A DNA stretch of 64,000 bases from Embleya scabrispora DSM 41855 (GTDB lineage Bacteria; Actinomycetota; Actinomycetes; Streptomycetales; Streptomycetaceae): the NCBI RefSeq assembly GCF_000372745.1, contig NZ_KB889719.1:1-64000 (forward strand), written 5' to 3'. Below the pieces are notes generated by a model. That model saw only the letters and a list, made by a program, of their open reading frames with translations, made no database searches and was not told the origin of the DNA. Both the position numbers and the translations under genes were made by a program. This document shows positions 26,327 through 35,308 of this stretch, piece after piece (position 1 is the first letter of the stretch; each line of letters begins with the position of its first letter).

Positions 26327-28459
26327 ATGCTCACGGTCGCTTCGGAATTGCGTTCGGTGGTCGTTCATGCCGTGGGGGCGGTGTGTGTGCGAAATTGCGA
26401 GGTGGAACTGCCGGCGGGTCCCCCGGGGCCGGTCCGGGTACGGGTGAGCGGGTTCCCGTTGACGGCGTACGGCGACTGGTTGCGGGCGCGGGTCGTGGCC
26501 GGCGGCACGGGTGTGCGGGTCACCGACGTACGGCCCGTGGTCGACGTCGAGGTGGTCCGGGACGCGGACCTGCCGAGCGTGCTGCTGGACCTGGAGGCGG
26601 CCGAGTCCCGGGTACGCACCCTGCACGAGCGCGGCGCGCGACTGGCCGCCGAGCTGGAGGAGATCGCCGGGCTGACCGCGATCATGCCCACCGTGCGCCG
26701 CGGCGATCCGCCGCGCACCGCGCCGGTGTCCGCGCTCTTGGATCTGGCCGCGTTCGCCGACGAGCGGGCCGAGGCACTGTACGAGCGGATCGGCGCGTGT
26801 GACGACGAGCTGCGCGAGGCGATCCGCGACACCGAGCTGTACCGGGCCCGGCTCAACGCCGCCTCCGGCGCGCAGCGCACCGAGCGGGCCCAGGTGTCCG
26901 GCACCGTGGTGATCACGCTGGAGCACACCGGCGACGCGGGCCCGATCGGGCTGGACGTGGAGTACCACGTGCCCGGCGCGCGCTGGGCGCCGATGTACCA
27001 GCTGCGCCTGGACGAGGCGATGACCGGCGGCACGCTGGTCATGCGGGCCTGCGTCGCGCAGCGCACCGGCGAGGACTGGACCGGTGTGCGGCTCGGTCTG
27101 TCCACCGCGGACCTGGCCCGCGGCACCGACCTGCCCGAGCTCAAGTCGTTGCGCCTGGGCCGCAGGCAGAGCGTGCCCGCGCACCCCGGCTGGCGGGAGC
27201 CACCGGCCGGGCTGGCCGAGTTGTTCGCGGGCTACGACGTGGGGGTGGCCAAGCGCCCGCCGTCCCGGCCGGCGTACGCGGGGGCCGGGCCCGGCGCGAG
27301 CGGCTTCGCCGAGCAGCGGGCGGGCGCCTCGTCGGTGCCGCCCCCCTCCTACGGCGCGATCGAGATCGAGCCCGACGTGCCGGCCTTCCTCCAGGCGTCA
27401 CCCGCACCGGTGACCGCCTCCGCGCCGCCGATGCAGGCCGCCGGCGGCTTCGGCGCACCACCGCCCGCGCCGCGGCCGGCGGCCCCGATGATGCGCCGGT
27501 CCCGGAGCGCCGCGGCTGCTCCTGCCGCGCCCGGCGGCGCCATGGAACTCGCCGGCTACGGCGCGCCGGCCGACGAGGACGCCATCGCGCCGAGCGCGAA
27601 ACCCGCGCCGCCCGAGCAGCCCGAGCCGGGCGCCGACCTGCTGGACTACGCGGCGCTGGAGCTGCGCGGCGCGCACGACACCGAGGCCCGGGGCCGGTTG
27701 CGCCCGGCGCCGCACGGCCCGGGTGGCACGGCGACGGAGTACCGCCGGCGTGCCGACGAGGTGAGCCGGCTGGTGCTGCCTGAGCACGCGCTCGCGCCGC
27801 GTGACGCGGCCGGGTCCTACGACTACCGCTTCGACACCGCGGCGCCGGCCGAGGTGTCCGCGGACGGCGTATGGCACACCATCCCGGTGTGCGAGATCGA
27901 GGTCGGCCTCGACCCGGAGTTCGTCTGCGTACCGGCGTTGGACGAAGCGGTGTTCGGCACGGTCGTGCTCGCCAACGCGTCGCCGCACGCGCTGCTCGCC
28001 GGGCCGGCGGACGTCTCGGTGGCCGGCGAGTTCCTGATGACCGTGCCGCTGCCGACGCTGGCGCCGGGCGCGCGCGAACGGGTGGGCGTGGGCGTCGTGG
28101 AGAGCGTGCAGGTCTCGCGGAACGCGCACATGCGCGAGTCGACGGCGGGGCTGCGCGGCGGGACGGCGGTGCTCGACCACCGGATCGAGATCGAGGCGGT
28201 GAACCACCTCGCCCGGCCGATCCGGCTGGACATCCTGGAGCGGATCCCGGTCACCGACGACAAGGACGTGAAGATCGAGGAGCACGCCGGCGCGCCGCGC
28301 TGGGTGGAGGACACCGAACTGCGCGACGGACGGCACGTCGCGGGTGCACGCGTGTGGCATGTCGAACTCGCCCCCGGCGAGCGCAGGAACCTGACCGGTG
28401 GCTACGAGATCCGGATCCCGGCAGCGAAGGCCGTGGTCGGCGGCAACAGGAGGGTCTGA
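26327..28459 (+). CDS. DUF4139 domain protein (MuiA-like), copy 1
   Basis: A 710-residue protein with an N-terminal DUF4140-like segment, a likely coiled coil at about 85-185, and a DUF4139 domain. The domain is recognised by YHVPGARWAPMYQLRLDEA and CVAQRTGEDWTGVRLGLSTA, with the rest near residues 460-710. A Pro/Ala/Gly-rich insertion at about 305-450 splits the domain. The family includes the misnamed mucoidy inhibitor A, and no biochemical function is established that I know of. No signal peptide or membrane helix is seen. A GGGAGGGG sequence precedes the ATG. The next gene encodes a diverged paralogue 2 bp downstream. Confidence 0.88.
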   Translation: MLTVASELRSVVVHAVGAVCVRNCEVELPAGPPGPVRVRVSGFPLTAYGDWLRARVVAGGTGVRVTDVRPVVDVEVVRDADLPSVLLDLEAAESRVRTLHERGARLAAELEEIAGLTAIMPTVRRGDPPRTAPVSALLDLAAFADERAEALYERIGACDDELREAIRDTELYRARLNAASGAQRTERAQVSGTVVITLEHTGDAGPIGLDVEYHVPGARWAPMYQLRLDEAMTGGTLVMRACVAQRTGEDWTGVRLGLSTADLARGTDLPELKSLRLGRRQSVPAHPGWREPPAGLAELFAGYDVGVAKRPPSRPAYAGAGPGASGFAEQRAGASSVPPPSYGAIEIEPDVPAFLQASPAPVTASAPPMQAAGGFGAPPPAPRPAAPMMRRSRSAAAAPAAPGGAMELAGYGAPADEDAIAPSAKPAPPEQPEPGADLLDYAALELRGAHDTEARGRLRPAPHGPGGTATEYRRRADEVSRLVLPEHALAPRDAAGSYDYRFDTAAPAEVSADGVWHTIPVCEIEVGLDPEFVCVPALDEAVFGTVVLANASPHALLAGPADVSVAGEFLMTVPLPTLAPGARERVGVGVVESVQVSRNAHMRESTAGLRGGTAVLDHRIEIEAVNHLARPIRLDILERIPVTDDKDVKIEEHAGAPRWVEDTELRDGRHVAGARVWHVELAPGERRNLTGGYEIRIPAAKAVVGGNRRV

Positions 28460-28461
28460 CG

Positions 28462-30066
28462 GTGACTCAGCCGACGCTGGAACAGAGCACTCCGGCCGAA
28501 CCCAAGCCGGAACCGCTGCCGATCACGGCGGTGACGTGTCTGGAGGACCGGGCCCAGGTGACCCGGTCCGGCCGGATCGAATTGAGCAGGGGCGTACAGC
28601 GGGTGCTGGTCGGCCCGGTGACCCCGCTGGCGGTTGATCGGTCGTTGCGCGCCGAGGTGATCGCCGACGACGGCACCGCGACCGCGATCGACGCGCGTGT
28701 GGTGCGGGTGTACACGCCCAAGCCCGCGACCGGGCCCGGGCCCGACGCGTCCGAGCTGCGCCGGCTCGTGCACGAGTCGGGCGAGCGTGCCACCGTGCTG
28801 TCCCGGCGCGAGCGGCGCCTGCGCACCGGATTGGCACTGGTCGATCAGGCCCGGGCCGATCTGCGCCGCGACATCGCGGAGCAGACCGGCTTCGGCACGA
28901 CCGAGCCCGAGCGCTGGGCCGCCGAGTCGGACCGGCTGTCGGCCGAGGCCGAGCAGCGCTACACGGACCTGCATACGCTCGCCGACGAACAGGCCACGCT
29001 CCGTACCCGGTTGCGTGACGCCCAGGCGGCGCTGAGCGTGGCCGAGCAGGAGCCGGTCGAGCTGACCGCCACCGTCGAGGTGGTGATCGAGGCCGAGCGG
29101 ACCGGTTCGGCCGAGCTGCGCGTGGTGCACCTGGTGCCGTGCGCGCTGTGGCGGCCCGCCTACCGCGCCGCCCTGGCGCCGGATCGCCGGTCGATCGAGG
29201 TCGAATGCGACGCGGTGGTGTGGCAGTGCACCGGCGAGGACTGGTCCGGCGTGACGCTCTCCCTGTCCACCGCGCGGCCGACCCTGGCCGCGCGGCCGCC
29301 GAGCCTGGTCGAGGACCGGCTCACCCTGCGCGAGCGCACCCAGGTGGAGAAGAAGCAGGTCGAGGTGGACCTGCGCGAGGAGGACATCGCCACGGTCGGC
29401 CGGGTCGCGGGCGGCTCTGCCGAGTTGCCCGGCGTGGACGACGGCGGCGAGGTCCGGGTGCTGGCCGCGCCGACCCCGGTCCAGGTGCCCTCCGACGGCC
29501 GGCCGCATCGGGTCCGGTTGACCACGTTCACCACGAAGTGCGAGCCGGAGGCCGCCTGTTCGCCCGAGCTGTCGCAGTACGTGAGCCAGGTCGTGCGGTT
29601 CGCCAACGACGCCGGACACGCGCTGCTCGCGGGCCCGGTGGAGCTGGTCCGCGGCAGCGGATACGCCGGGCGTGGACAGCTCGACTTCGCCGCGCCGGGC
29701 GAGGAGGTGCGGCTGCCGTTCGGCAGCGAGGACGACTTCCGCGTGGTGCGCGAGGTGACCGAGTCGCGCACCACGGCCTCGCTCACCGGCCGCACGGTGG
29801 TCACCCGTACGGTGACCGTCTTCCTCTCGCACGTCGCCGCGCCGGGGGCCGAGTCGCCCGGCACGGTCGTGCTGCGCGAGCGGGTGCCGGTGTCCGAGGT
29901 GTCGGCGGTCGAGGTCAAGGTCCGCCGCGACCTGTCGGAACCGGCGCCGGACGCGGTCGACGACCAGGGAATCGTGCGTTACGACGTGCGATTGACCGCG
30001 GGCGAGCGGCGGCGGATCACGCTGGTGTACGAGCTGCACGCATCGGGCAAGGTCACCGGACTGTGA
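28462..30066 (+). CDS. DUF4139 domain protein (MuiA-like), copy 2
   Basis: A 534-residue paralogue of the preceding protein. It has the same order: N-terminal domain, coiled coil at about 100-200, and a DUF4139 core (VHLVPCALWRPAYRAALAP, then CTGEDWSGVTLSLSTARP). It lacks the long Pro-rich insertion of copy 1. The start is GTG at 28462, 2 bp after the upstream stop, with AGGAGGG as Shine-Dalgarno sequence. Two adjacent and probably co-translated copies suggest that the proteins form a hetero-oligomer; this is inference. Confidence 0.88.
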   Translation: MTQPTLEQSTPAEPKPEPLPITAVTCLEDRAQVTRSGRIELSRGVQRVLVGPVTPLAVDRSLRAEVIADDGTATAIDARVVRVYTPKPATGPGPDASELRRLVHESGERATVLSRRERRLRTGLALVDQARADLRRDIAEQTGFGTTEPERWAAESDRLSAEAEQRYTDLHTLADEQATLRTRLRDAQAALSVAEQEPVELTATVEVVIEAERTGSAELRVVHLVPCALWRPAYRAALAPDRRSIEVECDAVVWQCTGEDWSGVTLSLSTARPTLAARPPSLVEDRLTLRERTQVEKKQVEVDLREEDIATVGRVAGGSAELPGVDDGGEVRVLAAPTPVQVPSDGRPHRVRLTTFTTKCEPEAACSPELSQYVSQVVRFANDAGHALLAGPVELVRGSGYAGRGQLDFAAPGEEVRLPFGSEDDFRVVREVTESRTTASLTGRTVVTRTVTVFLSHVAAPGAESPGTVVLRERVPVSEVSAVEVKVRRDLSEPAPDAVDDQGIVRYDVRLTAGERRRITLVYELHASGKVTGL

Positions 30067-30157
30067 GCGATCCGGTGTTCAAGGAGCCGACCGTTTACGC
30101 TGGATGGGAGACGCATCCGAGTACCGAGCGCCGAGTAACCGTCTGGGAGACCGCCAC

Positions 30158-30610
30158 ATGATCAGGGCCCTGCTGTTCCTGCTGCCCTTGGCCGTCGGGA
30201 TCTACGCGTTCATCGACTGCCTGACCACCGATGAGCAGAAGGTCCGCAGCCTGCCCAAGATCGCCTGGGTCTTCATCATCCTGCTCTTCTTCCCCGTCTT
30301 CCTGGGCCCGATCGGCTGGTTCGTCGCCGGGCGTCCCAAGCGCGAGTACGCGCCCGGCGGGGCCGGCGGGTTCGGGTTCGGCGGCCGTTCCCAGGGGCGG
30401 CAGATGGCCCCGGACGACGACCCCGAGTTCCTCGCCTCGCTGAACAAGGACAACCGCAGGCCGAGCGAACCGAGCGCCGCCGAGGACCAGGCGGAGATGC
30501 TCAAGCGCTGGGAAGAGGACCTCAAGCACCGCGAGGACGACCTGCGCAGCCCCGACCGGGACAACCCGGACGAGCGCGCGAAGGACAAGGACGCGAAGGA
30601 CAAGGACTGA
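30158..30610 (+). CDS. PLDc_N domain membrane protein
   Basis: A 150-residue protein with two N-terminal membrane helices (IRALLFLLPLAVGIYAFIDC and IAWVFIILLFFPVFLGPIGW) enclosing the short TDEQKVRSLPK loop of the phospholipase D N-terminal-like family. A highly charged cytoplasmic tail rich in Asp, Lys and Glu follows and ends in a DKD repeat. The family is common in actinobacteria and of unknown function; the name does not imply phospholipase activity. The ATG at 30158 follows a GGGAG sequence. It lies about 90 bp after the DUF4139 pair and before two strong hairpins. Confidence 0.86.
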   Translation: MIRALLFLLPLAVGIYAFIDCLTTDEQKVRSLPKIAWVFIILLFFPVFLGPIGWFVAGRPKREYAPGGAGGFGFGGRSQGRQMAPDDDPEFLASLNKDNRRPSEPSAAEDQAEMLKRWEEDLKHREDDLRSPDRDNPDERAKDKDAKDKD

Positions 30611-30675
30611 GCCCGACTCTCGGGTCGGGCATCGGTCGCACAGCCGGCCGGGTCGCATCGTCGACCCGGCCGGCT
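30611..30675. terminator. Double hairpin terminator between PLDc_N and iclR
   Basis: The first stem is GCCCGAC (30611-30617) with GTCGGGC (30624-30630). The second is a perfect 14-bp stem, AGCCGGCCGGGTCG (30642-30655) and CGACCCGGCCGGCT (30662-30675), with a 6-nt loop. It lies between convergent genes. Confidence 0.85.
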
Positions 30676-30733
30676 CTCGTATGCGCGGACCGGCTTCCGG
30701 AGCCCGATGTCCGGTTGTCCGGTGTCCCGTCGC

Positions 30734-31636
30734 TCAGGTCGCGGCGGCCACCTCCGCCGCCGCCTCGGCGAGCAGCCGGCCGGTCTTCTCCAGCGTCTGC
30801 CCGTCGGTCCGCGGCGCGAAGCCGCGCAGGCTCAGGATCAGCACCAGGTCGCCGTCGCGATCGTGCACCGGTGCGCTGATCGCGCCCACCCGGTAGTCCC
30901 GGTCCGGTTCCAACTCGTCGATCTGTCCACCGTCGGAACCGCCGATCTCGGCGGCGATCTCCTCCAGGAGCGTGCGCAGCCGGGCCGCCGACGCGCCCGC
31001 GCCCAGCGTGTCCAGCCCCTCCAAGTGCTCGTCCAACTCGCCGAGCGTCTCGCCCAGTCGGGTCTCCACGTCGGTGACCAGCTCGATCGCGAAGCCCCGG
31101 CGCCGCGCGTTGTCGATCGCGCGCGCCATCCGGCCGCGCGCGGCCGGATCGTGCGCCTCGTCGAGCCAGCGGCGCACCGTCTGCTCGTCCGCCCAGGGCA
31201 CGTAGCCGATGCCCAGCGGCGGGGTGATCGGCGCCTGCGCGCCGACGCGTAGCCGGTGCAGTTCGGGCCCCGGCGCGTGGACCACCTCGGCGATCGCGAC
31301 GTGGTGTTCGCCGGGGGTCATCGCGAAGCAGGTCAGCCCGGTTTCGTCGCGCAGCCGGGCCATGATCGGGCGTGCGACGTCGAGCACGCCGAGCCCGCGC
31401 GCCGCTGCTCGGCCGACCGCCACCAGCGCCGGGCCGAGCCGGTAGGTGCGCCGGGTGGGATGGCGGATCAACCAGCCCAGCGAGGTCAGGCTCGCCAGCA
31501 TCGGATGGCACGTGGCGGGGGTCACCCCGAGGTGTCGGGCGATCTCGGACAGGGTCAGCCCCTCCGCCGGCCGTTCGGCGATCGCGTCGATCAGGGAGAC
31601 GAGTCGCTCGGTCTGCGGTGACGGTCTGGGGGCCAT
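30734..31636 (-). CDS. IclR family transcriptional regulator
   Basis: A 300-residue regulator. The winged helix-turn-helix is at about residues 10-65 (LTLSEIARHLGVTPATCHPM, then LTSLGWLIRHPTRRTYRLG). The IclR effector-binding domain follows, of somewhat diverged sequence. I chose the ATG at 31636, preceded by AAGGTGGGG; a GTG at 31645 is possible. It is divergent from the N-acyl-D-amino-acid deacylase gene with 95 bp between them. The twin palindromes there are its likely operator, so it should control that gene and itself. Confidence 0.9.
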   Translation of the reverse strand: MAPRPSPQTERLVSLIDAIAERPAEGLTLSEIARHLGVTPATCHPMLASLTSLGWLIRHPTRRTYRLGPALVAVGRAAARGLGVLDVARPIMARLRDETGLTCFAMTPGEHHVAIAEVVHAPGPELHRLRVGAQAPITPPLGIGYVPWADEQTVRRWLDEAHDPAARGRMARAIDNARRRGFAIELVTDVETRLGETLGELDEHLEGLDTLGAGASAARLRTLLEEIAAEIGGSDGGQIDELEPDRDYRVGAISAPVHDRDGDLVLILSLRGFAPRTDGQTLEKTGRLLAEAAAEVAAAT

Positions 31637-31660
31637 GGTCCCCACCTTACTGGATCTTTT

Positions 31661-31704
31661 CGCATAGTGCGCATATTGACTCGCACAATGCGCAGCCGTA
31701 CGGT
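31661..31704 (+). promoter_or_regulatory. Promoter with twin CGCA-N3-TGCG operators
   Basis: Two perfect palindromes, CGCA-TAG-TGCG (31661-31671) and CGCA-CAA-TGCG (31682-31692), start exactly 21 bp apart, two helical turns. Between them lies TTGACT (31676-31681). A TACGGT box (31699-31704) follows with 17-bp spacing, giving a good promoter for the deacylase gene. The second palindrome lies within the -35/-10 spacer, so binding there should block RNA polymerase. Confidence 0.78.
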
Positions 31705-31731
31705 CTGCCCCACGTTACCGGGGAGGCTCAC

Positions 31732-33507
31732 ATGTACGACCTCAAGATCATCAACGCCACGATCGTGGACGGCACCGGCGCGGACCGGTTCGTCGGGGAC
31801 ATCGGGGTCCGGGACGGCCTGATCGTCGCGGTCCGCCGGCACGACGGCCCGGACCCGGCGCTGGAGGGCGACGCGGCCGAGACGATCGACGCGGCCGGTC
31901 GCCTGGTCACGCCGGGCTTCGTGGACATCCACACCCACTACGACGGCCAGGCCACCTGGGACGAGGTGCTCGACCCGTCCACGTCGCACGGCGTGACCAC
32001 GGTGGTCTCCGGGAACTGCGGGGTCGGCTTCGCGCCGGTCCGACCGGGCCGCGAGGACTGGCTGATCCGGTTGATGGAGGGCGTCGAGGACATCCCCGGG
32101 ACGGCCCTGGCCGAGGGCATGACGTGGGGCTGGGAGACGTTCCCGGAATACCTGGACGTGCTGGAGCGGCGCACCTTCGCCGTCGACATCGGCATCCAGG
32201 TCGCCCACGGCGCGGTTCGGGCCTACGCGATGGGCGACCGCGGCGCGCGCAACGAACCGGCCGGCGCCGAGGACATCGAGGCGATGGCGGTGATCGTCAA
32301 GGAGGCGATCGAGGCGGGCGCGCTGGGCTTCTCCACGTCGCGTACCGTCGCGCACAAGGCGATGGGCGGCGAGCCGGTGCCCGGCACGTTCGCCACCGAG
32401 GACGAACTCTTCGGCCTGGGCCGGGCGATGGCCGCGGGCGGGCGGGCCGTGTTCGAACTGGCCCCGACCGGCTCGTCCGGCGAGGACATCGTCAAGCCCG
32501 CCTCCGAGGTGGCCTGGATGCGCCGACTGGCCGCCGAGATCGGCATGCCGGTGTCGTTCGCGCTGCTCCAGGTCAACGCCGCCCCCGAACTGTGGCGCGA
32601 ACTGATGGCCGAGTCACAGGCCGCGAACGAGGCGGGCGCGCAACTGCATCCGCAGATCGCCGGGCGTCCGTTCGGCATGCTGACCGGCTTCGGCACCCGC
32701 AACGCGTTCAGCAAACGACCGACGTTCCGGGCGATCGACGACCGGCGCCTGGCGGGCGAGCTGGACGACGCGGCGTTCGCCGCCGAGTTGGCCCGGCCCG
32801 AGATCAAGGCGGCGATCCTGGCCGAGTCGGACCTGCCCAGCGACCCGAACATCCCCGGCGACTCGGTCAACCTGGCCATGCAGTTCATGCTGGACCGGAT
32901 GTACCCGATGGACGCGGTCCCGGACTACGAGCCGCTGCCGGACCGGACGGTGACCGCCATCGCGCGGGCCCGCGGCGAGGAGCCGCTGTCGACGCTGTAC
33001 GACCTGCAACTGGCGGACGACGCGCGGACCACGCTGATGGTCCCGATGTTCAACTACTCGGACGGCGACCACGAGGCGATCCGGGAGATGCTCACCCACC
33101 CGGCGAGTGTGTTCGGCCTGGCCGACGGCGGCGCGCACTGCTCGATGATCTGCGACGCCTCGCAGCCGACCTTCCTGCTCACCCACTGGGCCCGGGACCG
33201 CACCCGCGGCGAGCGTCTGCCGCTGGAGTTCCTGATCCGCAAGCAGACGATGGACACCGCCGCGCTCTACGGCCTGTCCGACCGCGGTGTGGTGGCCGAG
33301 GGCAAGCGCGCCGACCTCAACGTGATCGACCTGGACGCCCTCACGCTGCACCGCCCCAGGATGGTCCACGACCTCCCGGCCGGCGGCGGCCGCATGCTCC
33401 AGGACGCAACGGGCTACGTGGCCACGATCGTGGCGGGCCGGGTGACCAGGCGGGACGGCGTGGACACGGGCGCGCGACCGGGGCGGCTGGTGCGGGGGGC
33501 GCGCTGA
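31732..33507 (+). CDS. N-acyl-D-amino-acid deacylase family amidohydrolase
   Basis: A 591-residue amidohydrolase. The metal-binding VDIHTHYDG motif supplies His67 and His69. GNCGVGFAPVRPG is typical of the D-aminoacylase group, and the C-terminal KRADLNVIDLDAL motif closes the small domain. Related enzymes hydrolyse N-acyl-D-amino acids or other amides, so the true substrate is open. At 591 residues it is longer than classic D-aminoacylases (about 480-530) and fits the larger subfamily common in actinobacteria. GGGGAGG lies 5 bp upstream of the ATG. Regulation by the divergent IclR protein is likely. Confidence 0.9.
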   Translation: MYDLKIINATIVDGTGADRFVGDIGVRDGLIVAVRRHDGPDPALEGDAAETIDAAGRLVTPGFVDIHTHYDGQATWDEVLDPSTSHGVTTVVSGNCGVGFAPVRPGREDWLIRLMEGVEDIPGTALAEGMTWGWETFPEYLDVLERRTFAVDIGIQVAHGAVRAYAMGDRGARNEPAGAEDIEAMAVIVKEAIEAGALGFSTSRTVAHKAMGGEPVPGTFATEDELFGLGRAMAAGGRAVFELAPTGSSGEDIVKPASEVAWMRRLAAEIGMPVSFALLQVNAAPELWRELMAESQAANEAGAQLHPQIAGRPFGMLTGFGTRNAFSKRPTFRAIDDRRLAGELDDAAFAAELARPEIKAAILAESDLPSDPNIPGDSVNLAMQFMLDRMYPMDAVPDYEPLPDRTVTAIARARGEEPLSTLYDLQLADDARTTLMVPMFNYSDGDHEAIREMLTHPASVFGLADGGAHCSMICDASQPTFLLTHWARDRTRGERLPLEFLIRKQTMDTAALYGLSDRGVVAEGKRADLNVIDLDALTLHRPRMVHDLPAGGGRMLQDATGYVATIVAGRVTRRDGVDTGARPGRLVRGAR

Positions 33508-33512
33508 GGGTG

Positions 33513-33551
33513 GGGCGCTGCGCTCGAAGTCGAAGACTCGGCGCAGCGCCC
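33513..33551. terminator. Terminator after the deacylase gene
   Basis: A perfect 11-bp stem, GGGCGCTGCGC (33513-33523) and GCGCAGCGCCC (33541-33551), with a 17-nt loop. It lies between the convergent deacylase and lipoprotein genes, a few bases after the deacylase stop. Confidence 0.85.
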
Positions 33552-33632
33552 GGCCGACATCGCTGCCGTGCGGTACCCGGCCGTCCGTGTCTCGGGTGCC
33601 CCGGGCGTTCGCGTCGACCGCGAAACCCTCGC

Positions 33633-34565
33633 TCAGGCCGTCTTGTCCTCGCCGAACAAGCCGCCGCCGAAGGACTTCAGGAGGCCGTTGAGGTCGACCG
33701 TGTCGCCGGGCGCCGGGGCCTTGGGGGAGATGCCGCCGGTGAGCTTGGAGTACTTGAGGTCGAGGGTGACCTCGTTGGTGCCGTCGCTCTTGTCGTCGGC
33801 GGTGAGCCGGATCGGGAAGGGCTTGCCGTTGGCCGCGACATACATCGTGACGGTCGTGCCGTCCTCGTCCTTGGAGATCAGCGGGATCACCTTGGTCCCG
33901 TTGATCTCGGTGGTCGGGCCCTTGGTCATCGGCCGGTCATTCGCCGGGTCCTCGGAGTCGCCCGAGTCCGAGCCGAACAGCCCGTCCAGCGACGGCTTGC
34001 CGCCCTTGAGCAGGTCCTGGCCGAGCTTGCCGGTCTCCGCGCCGCCGAACTTGATGTACTTGCCCTCGACGAGCTTGGCGCCCTCGGCGAACATCTTGGT
34101 GAACTGCTCACCCAGTTCCTTGTCTTCGGCCGACTCGGGCGTGCCGGCCGAGGACGCGGCCTCGGCCCGCTTGCTCAGGTCCAGGACGGTCTGGACGGTG
34201 CCGGGCGCGATCTTGACGTACGTGGTCTTGTCGACCGCGATCAGGTCCAGGGCCTTGTCCTGGAGGGTGATCCTGCCCTCGGCCTGCTCGGCGGTGCCGA
34301 CCTTGATGTCCACGCCGAGCGGGAGGTCGTAGACCTTTCCGGTGCCCTCGATGTGCAGGTTCGTGAGTTCCTTGAAGCCGGTCTCGGCCTGCTTGGACAG
34401 CGCCTCCACGGTCAGCGCCTCGTTCGAGGGTCCCTTGGGGTCGAGCGCGTCACCACCGGCGGCGGCGGGCTTGAACGGATCTCCCGAAGAGGACTCGCCA
34501 CAACCGGCGGCGAGCAGGACCAGCGGTACGGTCAGGGCCGCGGCGGATATCCGGAGCAAGCGCAC
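33633..34565 (-). CDS. LppX/LprG-like lipoprotein
   Basis: A 310-residue lipoprotein. The signal peptide ends in the lipobox LAAGC, with Cys22. The mature protein has the pattern of the actinobacterial LppX/LprAFG group: a repeated KVYDLPLGVDIKVG-like strand, VDKTTYVKIAPGT, and a final beta-strand region (EVTLDLKYSKLTGG) with Asp and Gly-rich segments. That group forms hydrophobic-pocket proteins thought to carry lipids in the envelope, but the assignment is by pattern only. It lies 84 bp downstream of the rhomboid gene on the same strand. Confidence 0.82.
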   Translation of the reverse strand: MRLLRISAAALTVPLVLLAAGCGESSSGDPFKPAAAGGDALDPKGPSNEALTVEALSKQAETGFKELTNLHIEGTGKVYDLPLGVDIKVGTAEQAEGRITLQDKALDLIAVDKTTYVKIAPGTVQTVLDLSKRAEAASSAGTPESAEDKELGEQFTKMFAEGAKLVEGKYIKFGGAETGKLGQDLLKGGKPSLDGLFGSDSGDSEDPANDRPMTKGPTTEINGTKVIPLISKDEDGTTVTMYVAANGKPFPIRLTADDKSDGTNEVTLDLKYSKLTGGISPKAPAPGDTVDLNGLLKSFGGGLFGEDKTA

Positions 34566-34649
34566 AGGGAAACTCCCGGTCGAGAAGCAAGAACGAACGA
34601 AATAGCAGGGGTATGCCTACCCGAATCGTATGCAGCGATGTCGACCGCA

Positions 34650-35255
34650 TTACCCGATGGGCAGGTCCGTGGGCGAGAGGTGCGACACATCGCGTCGACG
34701 GCGGAAGGCCAGCGCCGCCGACACGCCGCCGATCAACCCGAACAGGTGACCCTGCCAGGACACTCCCTCCGCGAGCGGGGTGATCCCCATCGCGAACGAG
34801 CTGCCGTACAGGCCCAATACGGCGAAGCCGATCAGCACGTCCAGCACCCGGCGGTCGGCGAAGCCGCGCACGATCAGGTAGCCGAACAGCCCGAAGACCA
34901 GGATGCTCGCGCCCGCCGTGTTCGTTCCGGTCGGCGCGGTCAGCCACACGCCCAGACCGCCGATCACGGTGATCGTGAGCAATACGGCGAGGAAACGGGT
35001 GATTCCGCGCAGCGCGGCCAGGAAACCGAGCAGCATCAACGGGAAGGTGTTGGCGACGATGTGTCCGGTGCCGAAGTGCAGGAAGGGCGCGCTGAGGATG
35101 TCCGGCAGTTCGTCCGCCCGCCGGGGTGTCACGCCGTGGGTGAGCAGCGAGTCGTCGGTCGTGTAGTTGATCAGCTGGACGGCCCAGACCGCGCCGATCA
35201 GCACCGCGGTGACCAGGGCCGCGTCGCGGACTCCCGACACGGATATGCGGGACAT
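34650..35255 (-). CDS. Rhomboid family intramembrane serine protease
   Basis: A 201-residue membrane protein with six predicted helices. The catalytic Ser117 is in GASILVFG and the catalytic His170 in SWQGHLFGLIGG. The HxxxN motif (His65, Asn69) that supports the oxyanion hole is present. It should cleave membrane protein substrates within or near the bilayer; these are unknown. The ATG at 35255 follows a GGGGAGGGG sequence, and the frame upstream of it is not conserved in style. It is divergent from ubiX, with starts 53 bp apart, so the two promoters overlap. Confidence 0.92.
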   Translation of the reverse strand: MSRISVSGVRDAALVTAVLIGAVWAVQLINYTTDDSLLTHGVTPRRADELPDILSAPFLHFGTGHIVANTFPLMLLGFLAALRGITRFLAVLLTITVIGGLGVWLTAPTGTNTAGASILVFGLFGYLIVRGFADRRVLDVLIGFAVLGLYGSSFAMGITPLAEGVSWQGHLFGLIGGVSAALAFRRRRDVSHLSPTDLPIG

Positions 35256-35308
35256 GCACACCCCTCCCCTGCGGTAGGCGGTACCGCTACGAAGCCACAA
35301 TAGGAGGC

